This document shows, piece by piece, positions 1-8,477 of a DNA stretch of 64,000 bases. Each line of letters starts with the position of its first letter. Position 1 is the stretch's first letter. This DNA comes from Variovorax paradoxus_P (lineage in GTDB: Bacteria > Pseudomonadota > Gammaproteobacteria > Burkholderiales > Burkholderiaceae_C): NCBI RefSeq assembly GCF_050627025.1, contig NZ_CP192472.1; one strand, written 5' to 3'. The notes beneath the pieces are model-generated. The model did no database searches and was not told the origin of the DNA. It saw only the letters and a list, made by a program, of their open reading frames with translations. Both the position numbers and the translations under genes were made by a program.

Positions 1-1168
1 GCAATGGCTTGCCGAGGTTGCGCACCACGATCTTGTCATTGCCGATGGCCTGGGTCAGCAGCCGCTCGATTTCCTCGGGATCGTCGTGCGGCAGGATGCG
101 GCAGTTGACCGTGGCCTTGGCCGATTGCGGCAGTGCGTTTTCGGCATGTCCCGCCTGCACCATCGTTGCCACGCAGGTGGTGCGCAGTTGCGCGTTGTAG
201 GCCGGGTTGGCGGAAAGCCGCTCGATCACAGCGGCATCGGGGTTGCCGCCGCCAATGGCGCGCATGTCGTCGGCCAGCTGGCCTGTGGCAAACGGTGCGC
301 TGCGTGCGAAGTAGGTTTTGGTGACGTCGGCCAGCTTGACCGGGAACGCGTAGTTTCCGAGCCGCTCGAGTCCTGCGGAAAGCGCGTAGATCGGATTGCT
401 CTTTGTCGGCACCGAACTATGGCCGCCCACGTCGCGCGCCTCGACCATGTAGGTGGTGTACATCTTCTCGGCCACCTGCATGCGGTGCAGGTTGGGCTTG
501 CCGCCGCGCAGCTCACCGCCACCGCCTTCGTTGATGCCGAATTCCGCCTGCAGCAGTTCGGGCTTGTTGTTGATGAGCCAGAAGGCGCCGTTGCTGAGCG
601 CGTCGCCGCGTTCTTCGTCGGCTGTCAGCGCCAGGATGATGTCCCGGCTCGGCTTGAAGCCTTCCTGCTTGAGCTGTCCCAGCACCGACACCAGCGCAGA
701 CGCCATGGCCTTGTCGTCGATCGAACCTCGTGCCGTGAAGTAGCCGCCCGTTTCCTGCAGCTTGAACGGGTCGGTCTTCCAGTCCTCGCGCCTGGCCTCG
801 ACCACGTCGATATGGGCCAGCAGCAGCAACGGCTTCTTGCTGCCGTTGCCCTTGAAACGCAGCACCAGGTTGCCCTTCTTCGGAAACGGCTCGAATATCT
901 GGATATCGCCCGCCGCAAATCCGGACTCGACCAGCCGCTTTTCCATCGCGCGCGCCGCCAACGTGTTGTCGCCCACCGAATGGCTGGTGTTGATCTCGAT
1001 CAACTCCTTGTAGATGTCATGAAAGCGTTGCTGCTGCGGCGCGAGCGACGGGCTCGTTTGCGCCGAAGCGCCGGCCAGCCCGCCCAGGGCCAGCGAAAGC
1101 GCAAGCACGCTTCTCGCTGCACGAAAGGCACCAGGAAAAAGCGGCGAACAACGGGTCTTCATGCGCAT
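1..1168 (-). CDS. Secreted M20/M25/M40 family zinc peptidase (3' end outside window)
   Basis: 389 codons are visible and the C-terminus lies beyond the left edge. The N-terminus (residues 1-36) has basic residues, an Ala/Leu-rich core and an ASA-Q type cleavage site, so export to the periplasm is likely. Metal-binding and catalytic motifs of di-zinc M20 peptidases are present: LLLAHIDVV (H119, D121), a GSIDDKAMA segment (D151/D152) and TADEERGD (E185/E186). These families hydrolyse small peptides or acyl-amino acids. The start was set at the first ATG (1168); a second in-frame ATG at 1162 is equally possible. The gene is divergent from earP with 89 bp between them. Exact substrate cannot be told from the sequence. 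Confidence 0.85.
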   Translation of the reverse strand, partial: MRMKTRCSPLFPGAFRAARSVLALSLALGGLAGASAQTSPSLAPQQQRFHDIYKELIEINTSHSVGDNTLAARAMEKRLVESGFAAGDIQIFEPFPKKGNLVLRFKGNGSKKPLLLLAHIDVVEARREDWKTDPFKLQETGGYFTARGSIDDKAMASALVSVLGQLKQEGFKPSRDIILALTADEERGDALSNGAFWLINNKPELLQAEFGINEGGGGELRGGKPNLHRMQVAEKMYTTYMVEARDVGGHSSVPTKSNPIYALSAGLERLGNYAFPVKLADVTKTYFARSAPFATGQLADDMRAIGGGNPDAAVIERLSANPAYNAQLRTTCVATMVQAGHAENALPQSAKATVNCRILPHDDPEEIERLLTQAIGNDKIVVRNLGKPL

Positions 1169-1257
1169 GGTTTCTCGCTCCAGGGTGTTGTAGTGCCGGC
1201 CAGCATACCAAGCAGACACCGCCGCCCCGACGCGCCGAAGACAGGCACACTGGCGCC

Positions 1258-2355
1258 ATGCAATGGGACATCTTCTGCAAGGTCATCGACAACCACGGCG
1301 ACCTTGGTGTGTGCTGGCGGCTGGCCAGCCAATTGGCCGGGCTCGGTGAGCGCGTGCGGCTATGGATCGACGATGCGACTGCCCTGCATTGGATGGCCCC
1401 CACCGGATGCGAGGGTGTGAGCGTGGTCGACTGGCTCGATCCGGCCGCGATCCGGCAGGCGGTCGCAGCCACGCCGCCCGACGTGCTGATCGAAGCCTTC
1501 GGCTGCGAACCGGCACCTGAGTTGATCGCCCGCTTCGCCGAGCCGCAAACGGCAGGCGGGCCGGGAGGAGCATGGATCAATCTCGAGTACCTGTCGGCGG
1601 AGCCCTACGTGGAACGGCTGCACGGGCTGCCTTCGCCGGTATTCAAGGGGCCGGGCGCAGGGCTGACCAAACGCTTTTTCTACCCAGGCTTCACGCCCGC
1701 CACCGGAGGGCTGTTGCGGGAGCCCGGCCTGCTGGAACGGCGGGCGCATTTCGACCGTGCGCAATGGCTGGCAGCAAAGGAAATCCCCTGGTCCGGGGGC
1801 GAGCGCCTCGTTTCGCTCTTCTGCTACGAGCCTCCGGCACTGGCGAGCCTGCTCGAACAACTGGCAGCGGATTCGCAACCCACCCGGCTCCTGGTCACCG
1901 CGGGCCGGGCGGCACATGCGGTCAAGGCGTTTTTTTCAGCCCGGCAACGGCTCGACCACGGGCTTTCGGGCTGCGGAGCGCTATCAATTTCATATCTGCC
2001 TTACCTCACGCAGCCCGATTTCGACCATCTTTTATGGGCCTGCGACCTCAACTTTGTGCGCGGCGAAGATTCACTGGTGCGCGCCCTTTGGGCCGGCGCG
2101 CCGCTGGTCTGGCAGATTTACCCGCAAGACGACGACGCACACCATGTAAAGCTCGGCGCGTGGCTGGACTGGCTTGGCGCTCCGCCTTCGCTTCGGCAGT
2201 TTCACCACGCCTGGAACGGCTTTGGCGACGGCCCCCTGCCCCCTCTCGAAACCCTGGGCCCATGGCATGAAATGGTGCTGGGCGCCCGCCAAAAGCTATG
2301 CGCACAAGAGGACTTGGTGACGCAACTGCGGCATCTGGTCGCCGGAAAAAGCTAA
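1258..2355 (+). CDS. earP: EF-P arginine rhamnosyltransferase EarP
   Basis: 365 residues, the usual EarP length. EarP transfers rhamnose from dTDP-L-rhamnose to Arg32 of elongation factor P, which activates EF-P for rescue of ribosomes stalled on polyproline. The N-terminal DNHGDLGVCWRL motif places two acidic residues (D11, D15) where the catalytic/base Asp pair of EarP is known, and RGEDSLVRALWAG gives E270-D271, matching the conserved donor-binding Glu-Asp of the family. It is a GT-B fold enzyme of the cytoplasm. The gene lies immediately upstream of efp (177 bp gap), the standard pairing. The target arginine is present in the efp product, which supports the assignment strongly. Confidence 0.96.
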   Translation: MQWDIFCKVIDNHGDLGVCWRLASQLAGLGERVRLWIDDATALHWMAPTGCEGVSVVDWLDPAAIRQAVAATPPDVLIEAFGCEPAPELIARFAEPQTAGGPGGAWINLEYLSAEPYVERLHGLPSPVFKGPGAGLTKRFFYPGFTPATGGLLREPGLLERRAHFDRAQWLAAKEIPWSGGERLVSLFCYEPPALASLLEQLAADSQPTRLLVTAGRAAHAVKAFFSARQRLDHGLSGCGALSISYLPYLTQPDFDHLLWACDLNFVRGEDSLVRALWAGAPLVWQIYPQDDDAHHVKLGAWLDWLGAPPSLRQFHHAWNGFGDGPLPPLETLGPWHEMVLGARQKLCAQEDLVTQLRHLVAGKS

Positions 2356-2532
2356 AATAGTGGGCTTTGCGGATTTCGGCCCGGATTTACACAGATCCGA
2401 GATGCTGTCCGCCAAACCTGCCGCGGGACATGTACCGCGGGGCCAAGAACGCCGGCAAGACGTTGCATCGCAACATTGCAAACGTCGCCCATGGCCCCGT
2501 GCACCGAGCGGCCAACATCCAGAGAACCTGAT
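2356..2532 (+). promoter_or_regulatory. earP-efp intergenic leader with inverted repeats
   Basis: The 177-bp gap holds two structured elements: CCGCGG-N8-CCGCGG near 2421-2440, and a GACGTTGC...GCAAACGTC imperfect dyad near 2459-2486. A TAAAAT hexamer at 2353-2358 could be a -10 for efp but no convincing -35 was found. AGAGAA lies about 8 bases before the efp ATG. Function of the repeats is unknown. Confidence 0.35.
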
Positions 2533-3087
2533 ATGAAAATCGCTCAAGAAATCCGCGCCGGCAACGTCATCATGCACGGCAAGGACCCGATGGTCGTCCT
2601 CAAGACCGAATACAGCCGCGGCGGCCGCAACTCCGCCACCGTGCGCATGAAGCTCAAGAGCCTGATCGCCAACTTCAACACCGAAGTGGTCTTCAAGGCC
2701 GACGACAAGATCGACCAGATCGTGCTCGACAAGAAGGAGTGCACCTACTCCTACTTTGCCGACCCGATGTACGTCTGCATGGACACCGAGTACAACCAGT
2801 ACGAAGTCGAAGCCGAGAACATGGGCGACGCCCTCAACTACCTCGAAGACGGCATGCCGGTCGAAGTGGTGTTCTACGACGGCAAGGCCATTTCGGTCGA
2901 ACTGCCGACCAGCGTCGAGCGCGAAATCACCTGGACCGAGCCGGCCGTCAAGGGCGACACCTCGGGCAAGGTGCTCAAGCCCGCCAAGATCGCAACCGGC
3001 TTCGAAGTGCCGGTTCCGCTCTTCGTTTCGCAAGGCGACAAGATCGAAATCGACACCCGTACCGGCGAATACCGCAAGCGCGTCTAA
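2533..3087 (+). CDS. efp: Elongation factor P (rhamnosylated-arginine type)
   Basis: 184 residues, normal length for EF-P. It binds between the P and E sites and stimulates peptide-bond formation at polyproline stretches. The sequence starts MKIAQEIRAGNVI and carries Arg at position 32 in SRGGRNSA, the residue rhamnosylated by EarP in beta- and some gammaproteobacteria; lysine-modified EF-Ps have Lys there. A longer in-frame reading begins upstream, but the ATG at 2533 matches the family N-terminus exactly. A rho-independent terminator follows 33 bases after the stop codon, so efp ends the transcription unit. Confidence 0.97.
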   Translation: MKIAQEIRAGNVIMHGKDPMVVLKTEYSRGGRNSATVRMKLKSLIANFNTEVVFKADDKIDQIVLDKKECTYSYFADPMYVCMDTEYNQYEVEAENMGDALNYLEDGMPVEVVFYDGKAISVELPTSVEREITWTEPAVKGDTSGKVLKPAKIATGFEVPVPLFVSQGDKIEIDTRTGEYRKRV

Positions 3088-3120
3088 CCGCTTGCTGGCT
3101 GGCTGAACCGCCAACCCGAC

Positions 3121-3146
3121 AAAGGCTCCGAAAGGAGCCTTTTTTC
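3121..3146 (+). terminator. Rho-independent terminator of efp
   Basis: Perfect 8-bp stem AAGGCTCC / GGAGCCTT with a GAAA tetraloop, followed by six T. It sits 34 bases after the efp stop codon. Confidence 0.92.
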
Positions 3147-3170
3147 GTTGATGGGCGTACCCTTGCCCTC

Positions 3171-3953
3171 ATGAACATGTCCGCCAGCGTCCGCACCGAA
3201 ATCGATGGACCGGTCAGCACCATCGTCATGAACCGCCCGAAGCAGCGCAACGCCGTCGACCGGCCCATGGCCGACGCGCTGCGCGCTGCCTTCGAGCACT
3301 TCGAAGCCGACGAAAGCCAACGCGTGGCCGTGCTGTGGGGCGAGCACGGCACCTTCTGCGCGGGCGCCGACCTTGGCGCTGTCAGCGACCCTGCCCGGCG
3401 CAACGAGCTCGACCCCGACGGCGGCGCCGCCGCCGCCCCCATGGGCCCGACCCGCATGGCTCTGCGCAAGCCGCTCATCGCTGCCATCAGCGGCCATGCG
3501 GTGGCCGGCGGCCTGGAGTTCGCGCTGCTGGCCGATCTTCGGGTGGCCGAGGAAGACGCGGTGCTGGGCGTTTTCTGCCGCCGCTGGGGCGTGCCGCTGA
3601 TCGACGGCGGTACCGTGCGCCTGCCGCGCATCGTCGGCATGGGCCGCGCGCTCGATCTCATCCTGACCGGACGGCCGGTAAGCGCCCAGGAGGCCTTTGC
3701 AATGGGATTGGTGAACCGGCTGGTGCCCAGCGGCAAGGCCCGCGAAACCGCCCAAGCCCTCGCACGCGAGATTGCCGCCTTTCCGCAGCAATGCATGCTG
3801 GCGGACCGCCATTCCGCCTATGCACAGTGGAATCTGCCGCTGCCCGAGGCACTGCAACAGGAAGGGCGCCTGGGCGTTCCGATCGTCGCGGCCGAAGGCG
3901 CCGCCGGCGCCGAGCGCTTTGTTCAGGGCGCGGGGCGGCACGGCACTTTCTGA
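3171..3953 (+). CDS. Crotonase/enoyl-CoA hydratase family protein
   Basis: 260 residues, the standard size of a soluble crotonase. The two oxyanion-hole segments are clear: TFCAGADLGA (about residues 61-70) and the SGHAVAGGLEFALL stretch around residue 110. By comparison with well-studied enoyl-CoA hydratases, the first catalytic Glu (the PE of a QPEILLG-like motif) is replaced: the segment here reads FCRRWGVPLIDGG. The second Glu is replaced by Asp in RALDLILTG. The protein may therefore be an isomerase, a thioesterase-like or a weak hydratase rather than a normal beta-oxidation hydratase. It begins just after the efp terminator and is followed 61 bp later by the LOG-family gene. Family is certain; reaction is not. 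Confidence 0.85.
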   Translation: MNMSASVRTEIDGPVSTIVMNRPKQRNAVDRPMADALRAAFEHFEADESQRVAVLWGEHGTFCAGADLGAVSDPARRNELDPDGGAAAAPMGPTRMALRKPLIAAISGHAVAGGLEFALLADLRVAEEDAVLGVFCRRWGVPLIDGGTVRLPRIVGMGRALDLILTGRPVSAQEAFAMGLVNRLVPSGKARETAQALAREIAAFPQQCMLADRHSAYAQWNLPLPEALQQEGRLGVPIVAAEGAAGAERFVQGAGRHGTF

Positions 3954-4014
3954 ACCGGCGGGCACGCCGGTTGCAAGGCTGCACAATCCACAAGTCTTCC
4001 TGTCTGATTCCTTC

Positions 4015-4878
4015 ATGAACAACACGCACGACCTTCACGACAAACGCCTTGCCGATGCCTGGGCCACGCTCAAGACGCACTCGGAAAAAGGCCTTCCGCT
4101 CGATCCCGACCCTTCGCGCATCGCTTTCGCCGACCCCGAGTTCCTGCTGCGCCGCGAAACCCGCGGCATTCGCATGCAGCTCGAACTGATGAAGCCCGAC
4201 CTGGAACAGCGCGCCCACGGCATCGAAAACACTGTGGTGGTCTTTGGCAGTGCCCGCTTTCGCAGCGAAGAAGAAGCCGCGGCGCTGGTCGCGCAGGCCG
4301 AAGCCAATGGCGATGCCGTCGCGGCCGAGCGCTGGCGTCGCCTCGCGCGCAGCTCGCACTACTACGAGAAGGCCCGCGCCTTCGGCAAGCTGGTTGCGCA
4401 ATACAGCGAGGGCAAGGAGCCCGAAGACAAGCTGTTCGTCTGCACCGGCGGCGGCCCCGGCATCATGCAGGCGGCCAACCGCGGCGCGCACGAAGGCGGC
4501 GGCATTTCTGTCGGCCTTGCCATTGCGCTGCCAATGGAAGAAGAAGCCAACCCGTACGTCACGCCGGCGCTGAGCTTCAAGTTTCATTACTTCGCCATCC
4601 GCAAGATGCACTTCATGATGCGTGCAAAGGCGCTGGTGGCCTTTCCGGGCGGCTTTGGCACGCTCGACGAGCTGTTCGAAGTGATTACGCTGGTGCAGAC
4701 CAAGAAGTCGAAGCCGGTGCCGATCGTGCTGTTCGGCTCGGCCTACTGGAAGAAGCTGATCGACTTCGACTTTCTGGTCGACGAAGGCGTGATCTCGCCA
4801 ACGGACGTGAAGCTCTTCGAATACGTCGACGCGCCCGAAGACGCGTGGGACGCAATCAAGCGCTTCTACAAGCTGTAG
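4015..4878 (+). CDS. LOG family (TIGR00730-type) Rossmann-fold nucleotide hydrolase-like protein
   Basis: 287 residues. The two diagnostic motifs of the LOG/lysine-decarboxylase-like family are present: TGGGPGIMQAANRGAHEGG and FPGGFGTLDELFE. The family includes cytokinin riboside monophosphate phosphoribohydrolases and nucleotide 5'-monophosphate nucleosidases (PpnN-type). This longer form, with about 90 residues before the Rossmann domain, is typical of proteobacterial housekeeping copies. A longer in-frame reading overlaps the crotonase gene; the ATG at 4015 was chosen because it follows the crotonase stop and gives the family-like N-terminus. The old name lysine decarboxylase should not be taken literally. 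Confidence 0.88.
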   Translation: MNNTHDLHDKRLADAWATLKTHSEKGLPLDPDPSRIAFADPEFLLRRETRGIRMQLELMKPDLEQRAHGIENTVVVFGSARFRSEEEAAALVAQAEANGDAVAAERWRRLARSSHYYEKARAFGKLVAQYSEGKEPEDKLFVCTGGGPGIMQAANRGAHEGGGISVGLAIALPMEEEANPYVTPALSFKFHYFAIRKMHFMMRAKALVAFPGGFGTLDELFEVITLVQTKKSKPVPIVLFGSAYWKKLIDFDFLVDEGVISPTDVKLFEYVDAPEDAWDAIKRFYKL

Positions 4879-4902
4879 CCGCTGCAGGCACGCCGGGCAC
4901 TG

Positions 4903-6066
4903 TCAGACTTTCAAGCCCCAGGTCGCGCGGGCGCCCAGCACAACAACGCCGCCGACCACCCAGAAGACGCCGGCAATGCCAATCAGCGCACCTATCGAGC
5001 CGAACAGCATTGGCATGGCCACGCTCGAGGCATTGATGGTCATGAGCCGCAGGCCCAGCGCCTCACCGTGCCGCTCGTGCGGCGTGATCTGGTGAAGCAT
5101 GCTCATCACCATTGGCTGCACCGCCCCCAGCGCAAACCCCAGCACCACGGAGCACAAGCCCATGGTCAATGCCGAGTCGAGCAGCGGGTAGACCGCGAAC
5201 ACCGCCGCCGTGACGAGGGTCGAACTGAGGATCACGCTGCGTTCTGAAGCACGCGAGGCGATGAGGGGCAGCACGACCCGGATGGCGGCGGCCGCAATGG
5301 CAAAGGCACCAAGAATGGAGCCGATGACCGATGCGCTGATGCCACGGTCGTGCCCCAGCACGGGCAGCACAAAGGCATGCACGTCCCAGCTCGACGACTG
5401 CAGCCAGTTCACGAACAGCAGGCGCCGGAACATCGGCTCGCGCAGCAGATCCCAGGCTCGCGTTGGCGTTGCCCCTGCCGCAGGCGCAGTGCGCGGCGGC
5501 TCATGCGCACCGCGTGCAAGCAGCCAGCAGATGATGGGCAGCACAGCCATTGCGGCAAAGCAGACCCGAAACGCCAGCATGTCCGCGGGTGCCCGGCCGG
5601 CATGGTCGATCAGCAGGCCGGCGAGGAACGGACCGACAAAATTGGCGACCGCGGGCGCAATTGCGAGCCAGCTGAACACGCGCTTGAGCTGTGTAGCGTT
5701 GGTGGCCGAGCGGCCCACATGGCGCTGCAGCGCAATGACCGTTGCACCGGTGGCGCCGCCCGTCAACAGGGCGGCGAGGCACATCACCGGGAAGGTCGGA
5801 AAAACGACTGCGAGCCCCGCACCGGCAGACGCCGCCAGCACCGACAGCCACAGCGGCCGCTTGAAGCCGTGCCGGTCGGCAAAGCGCCCCGCCGGCAGCG
5901 CTAGGAAGACCTGCGTAAGGGCGAACAGCGCAATCAGCACGCCGACAGCTGCGGCGCTGTACCCCTGCTGGAGCGCCAGGAGCGGCGTTGCGAGCCGCAT
6001 GCCGGCCATGGTGGCGTGCAGGCACACCTGGGCCCCGATCACGCGCAGCAGTTCAGAACCTTTCAC
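4903..6066 (-). CDS. MFS transporter
   Basis: 387 residues, with about 12 hydrophobic segments. A cytoplasmic-loop motif GRFADRHGFKRPLW between TM2 and TM3 matches the MFS signature A. Drug or small-molecule efflux is the usual role of this size class but no substrate can be named. It starts with GTG at 6066 and overlaps the rmuC stop by 4 bases (GTGA), so it is translationally coupled behind rmuC. It is the last gene of a leftward run that begins at pncB. Confidence 0.85.
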   Translation of the reverse strand: MKGSELLRVIGAQVCLHATMAGMRLATPLLALQQGYSAAAVGVLIALFALTQVFLALPAGRFADRHGFKRPLWLSVLAASAGAGLAVVFPTFPVMCLAALLTGGATGATVIALQRHVGRSATNATQLKRVFSWLAIAPAVANFVGPFLAGLLIDHAGRAPADMLAFRVCFAAMAVLPIICWLLARGAHEPPRTAPAAGATPTRAWDLLREPMFRRLLFVNWLQSSSWDVHAFVLPVLGHDRGISASVIGSILGAFAIAAAAIRVVLPLIASRASERSVILSSTLVTAAVFAVYPLLDSALTMGLCSVVLGFALGAVQPMVMSMLHQITPHERHGEALGLRLMTINASSVAMPMLFGSIGALIGIAGVFWVVGGVVVLGARATWGLKV

Positions 6067-7433
6067 GGGATGTCGTCACCCTCGGTGTCGGCCGTGGGGG
6101 GCAGCAGTACCTGCGACTGGGCCTCGGGCAGCGCCTCTACCTTGCGCAGTGCGAGGCGCATCTGCTTGGCGCGCGTATCGGCCTTGTCGAGCGTGTCGGA
6201 GGCCTTGGCCACTTGCTCCTTGATGCGCGACACCCATTCTCCATAGCGCTCGAACTCGGTCTTGACCGCGCCCAGCACCTTCCACACTTCAGAAGCCTGC
6301 TGCTCCAGTGCCAGCGTACGAAAGCCCATATGCAAGCTGTTGAGCATGGCCAGCAAGGTGGTCGGGCCGGCCAGCGTCACGCGGTGCTGCCGCTGGATGG
6401 CATCCATCAGGCCCGGACGGCGAAGCACCTCGGCGTAGAGGCTTTCGACCGGCAGGAACAGGATGGCGAAGTCGGTGGTATGCGGCGCGGCAAGGTAGTT
6501 CTCCGCAATCGAGCGCGCCTCGCTGCGGATGCGCGCCTCGAGCGCCTTGGCCGCAAGCTCGGCACCGGCCGCGTCGGCACGCTCATGCGCATCGATGAGG
6601 CGCTCGTAGTCGTCGCGCGGAAACTTGGCGTCGATCGGCAGCCACACCGGGGCACCGTCGTCGCCCCGACCCGGAAAGCGTATGGCAAAGTCGACCCGCT
6701 GGCCGCTGCGCGGCTTGGTTTCGATCTGCTTGGCGTACTGGTCCGCGGTAAGCACCTGTTCGAGCAGCGCCTCGAGCTGCACTTCACCGAAAACGCCGCG
6801 CGTCTTCACGTTGGTCAACACGCGCTGCAGGCTGCCCACGCCGACGGCCAGCGTCTGCATTTCGCCAAGGCCCTTGTGCACCTGCTCCAGCCGGTCGGCC
6901 ACCTGCTTGAAGCTCTCGCCCAAACGCGCCTCGAGCGTGCTCTGCAGCTTTTCGTCGACGGTCTTGCGCATTTCGTCGAGCTTGGCGGTGTTGGTCTGCT
7001 GCAGCTGGGCCAGCTGCGCTTCCATGGTTTCGCGCACCTCTGCAAGGCGGCGCGCGTTCGATTCGCTCAACCCGTGCAGCTGGGTGTTGAGCGTGTCGGC
7101 CAAGCTCTTCTGCAAGGATGCCAGCTGCAGCGAAAACGCATCGAGCTGCGCGTTTTGCGTGCGCGTGGCCTCGGCGCCCTGCTGCACCAGTGCCTGCTGA
7201 AAGGTGGCAAAGGCTTGCGCGGTTTCCTGCCGCGCGCCGCGCGAGCTCTCGCCGATTTCGTGGCGCAGCTCACGCTCGGTGCGCTCGTTGGCCGCGCCCA
7301 TGGTGGCCAGCACGGCGAGCATCTCGCTGTGGTCGGGCTTTGGCTGGCGGCGTGCAAGCAGCCAGATCACCAGCACGAGCTGCACCAGGGCGAATGCAGC
7401 CAACAGAAGAAGAATCAAGTCGGTGGATTGCAA
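6063..7433 (-). CDS. rmuC: DNA recombination protein RmuC
   Basis: 456 residues. One N-terminal membrane helix (residues 6-27, Leu/Val rich) is followed by a long Gln/Glu/Arg/Ala-rich coiled coil (about 45-210). The C-terminal RmuC domain has the conserved stretches RGVFGEVQLEALLEQ, LPIDAKFPRDDYERL and FAILFLPVESLYAEVL. RmuC limits inversions at short inverted repeats and is predicted to be nuclease-like. The start codon appears to be TTG at 7433; no ATG exists before the membrane helix, so the TTG start is favoured. The 3' end overlaps the downstream MFS gene by 4 bases. Confidence 0.93.
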   Translation of the reverse strand: MQSTDLILLLLAAFALVQLVLVIWLLARRQPKPDHSEMLAVLATMGAANERTERELRHEIGESSRGARQETAQAFATFQQALVQQGAEATRTQNAQLDAFSLQLASLQKSLADTLNTQLHGLSESNARRLAEVRETMEAQLAQLQQTNTAKLDEMRKTVDEKLQSTLEARLGESFKQVADRLEQVHKGLGEMQTLAVGVGSLQRVLTNVKTRGVFGEVQLEALLEQVLTADQYAKQIETKPRSGQRVDFAIRFPGRGDDGAPVWLPIDAKFPRDDYERLIDAHERADAAGAELAAKALEARIRSEARSIAENYLAAPHTTDFAILFLPVESLYAEVLRRPGLMDAIQRQHRVTLAGPTTLLAMLNSLHMGFRTLALEQQASEVWKVLGAVKTEFERYGEWVSRIKEQVAKASDTLDKADTRAKQMRLALRKVEALPEAQSQVLLPPTADTEGDDIP

Positions 7434-7476
7434 AATCGAACGCTGCGTTGCCTTGCTGAAATGCTTGCTGCAGTGG

Positions 7477-8463
7477 TTACGTGCGGGCGGCAGGAACGGG
7501 CGTGACGGGCGTCAGGGGCCCCTTGCCGCTGAACCATGCGATGAGGTTGTCGGCAGCAAGATCGGCCATGGCGCGGCGCGTGGGCACGGTGGCGCTCGCA
7601 ATGTGCGGCGTGAGCACCACGTTGGGCACCGTCAGCAGATCGGGGTGGACCTTGGGCTCGCCTTCGAACACATCGAGCCCCGCTGCCGCAATGCGCTTTT
7701 CGCGCAGCGCCACCGCCAGCGCCGCGTCGTCGACGATGCCGCCCCGCGCAATGTTCACCAGCGTGGCGGTCGGCTTCATGAGCGCAATTTCGGCAGCGCC
7801 GATGGTGTGGTGCGAAGCCGGCGAATAAGGCACCACCAGCACCACATGGTCGGCCGTCTTGAGAAGCTCTTCCTTGCTGGCATAGCTGGCCTTGCACTCG
7901 GCCTCGAGGGACGCCTCCAGCCGCGAGCGGTTGTGATAGACCACCTTCATGCCAAAGCCGTGCGCACCGCGCTTGGCAATGCCCTGCCCGATACGGCCCA
8001 TGCCGATGATGCCGAGCGTGGAGCCATGGATGTCGGAGCCGGCGAACATGTCGAAGCTCCACTTCTGCCACTTGCCCGCGCGCAGAAAGTGTTCGCTTTC
8101 GGTAATGCGGCGGGCCGTGGCCATCAAGAGCGCAAAGCCGAAGTCGGCGGTGGTTTCGGTGAGCACGTCGGGCGCGTTGGTGCCCAGCACGCCGTGCGCT
8201 GCCATCGCTTCGACGTCGAAGTTGTTGTAGCCCACGGCCATGTTGGCGCAAATTTTCAGGTCGGGGCAGGCGTCGAGCACGGCGGCGTCGATGCGCTCGC
8301 TGCCGGTGGTGAAGGCGCCCTCTTTACCCTTGAGCCTGGCGATCAGCTGCTCTTTGCTCCAGCTCTCGTCGGACTGGTTCGACTCGACTTCGAAGTGCTG
8401 GGAAAGGCGTTCGATGGTTTCGGGAAAGATCGCGCGTGCGACCAGGATCTTGGGCTTGCTCAT
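7477..8463 (-). CDS. D-isomer 2-hydroxyacid dehydrogenase (glyoxylate/hydroxypyruvate reductase type)
   Basis: 328 residues, the length of GhrB-like reductases. It shows the NAD(P)-binding motif GMGRIGQGIAKR (about residue 155), the substrate-binding NMAVGYNNFD region, and the catalytic Arg-Glu-His set in the LVNIARGGIVDDAAL ... LDVFEGEP ... VVLTPHIASAT segments. Such enzymes reduce glyoxylate, hydroxypyruvate or 2-keto acids in the cytoplasm. The ATG at 8463 fits the family start MSKPKILVAR; a longer frame upstream has no family match. It follows the nhaD-like gene by 14 bp, so co-transcription is likely. Confidence 0.9.
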   Translation of the reverse strand: MSKPKILVARAIFPETIERLSQHFEVESNQSDESWSKEQLIARLKGKEGAFTTGSERIDAAVLDACPDLKICANMAVGYNNFDVEAMAAHGVLGTNAPDVLTETTADFGFALLMATARRITESEHFLRAGKWQKWSFDMFAGSDIHGSTLGIIGMGRIGQGIAKRGAHGFGMKVVYHNRSRLEASLEAECKASYASKEELLKTADHVVLVVPYSPASHHTIGAAEIALMKPTATLVNIARGGIVDDAALAVALREKRIAAAGLDVFEGEPKVHPDLLTVPNVVLTPHIASATVPTRRAMADLAADNLIAWFSGKGPLTPVTPVPAART

Positions 8464-8477
8464 GATGATGTCTGCGC

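Noticed and set aside
86..1420. 444-codon open frame antisense to the M20 peptidase
   Set aside because: The opposite strand carries all peptidase motifs and a signal peptide; this frame is compositional noise.
4015..4878. Annotation as lysine decarboxylase
   Set aside because: The PGGFGTLDE motif belongs to LOG-type nucleotide-processing proteins; the decarboxylase name is a historical error.
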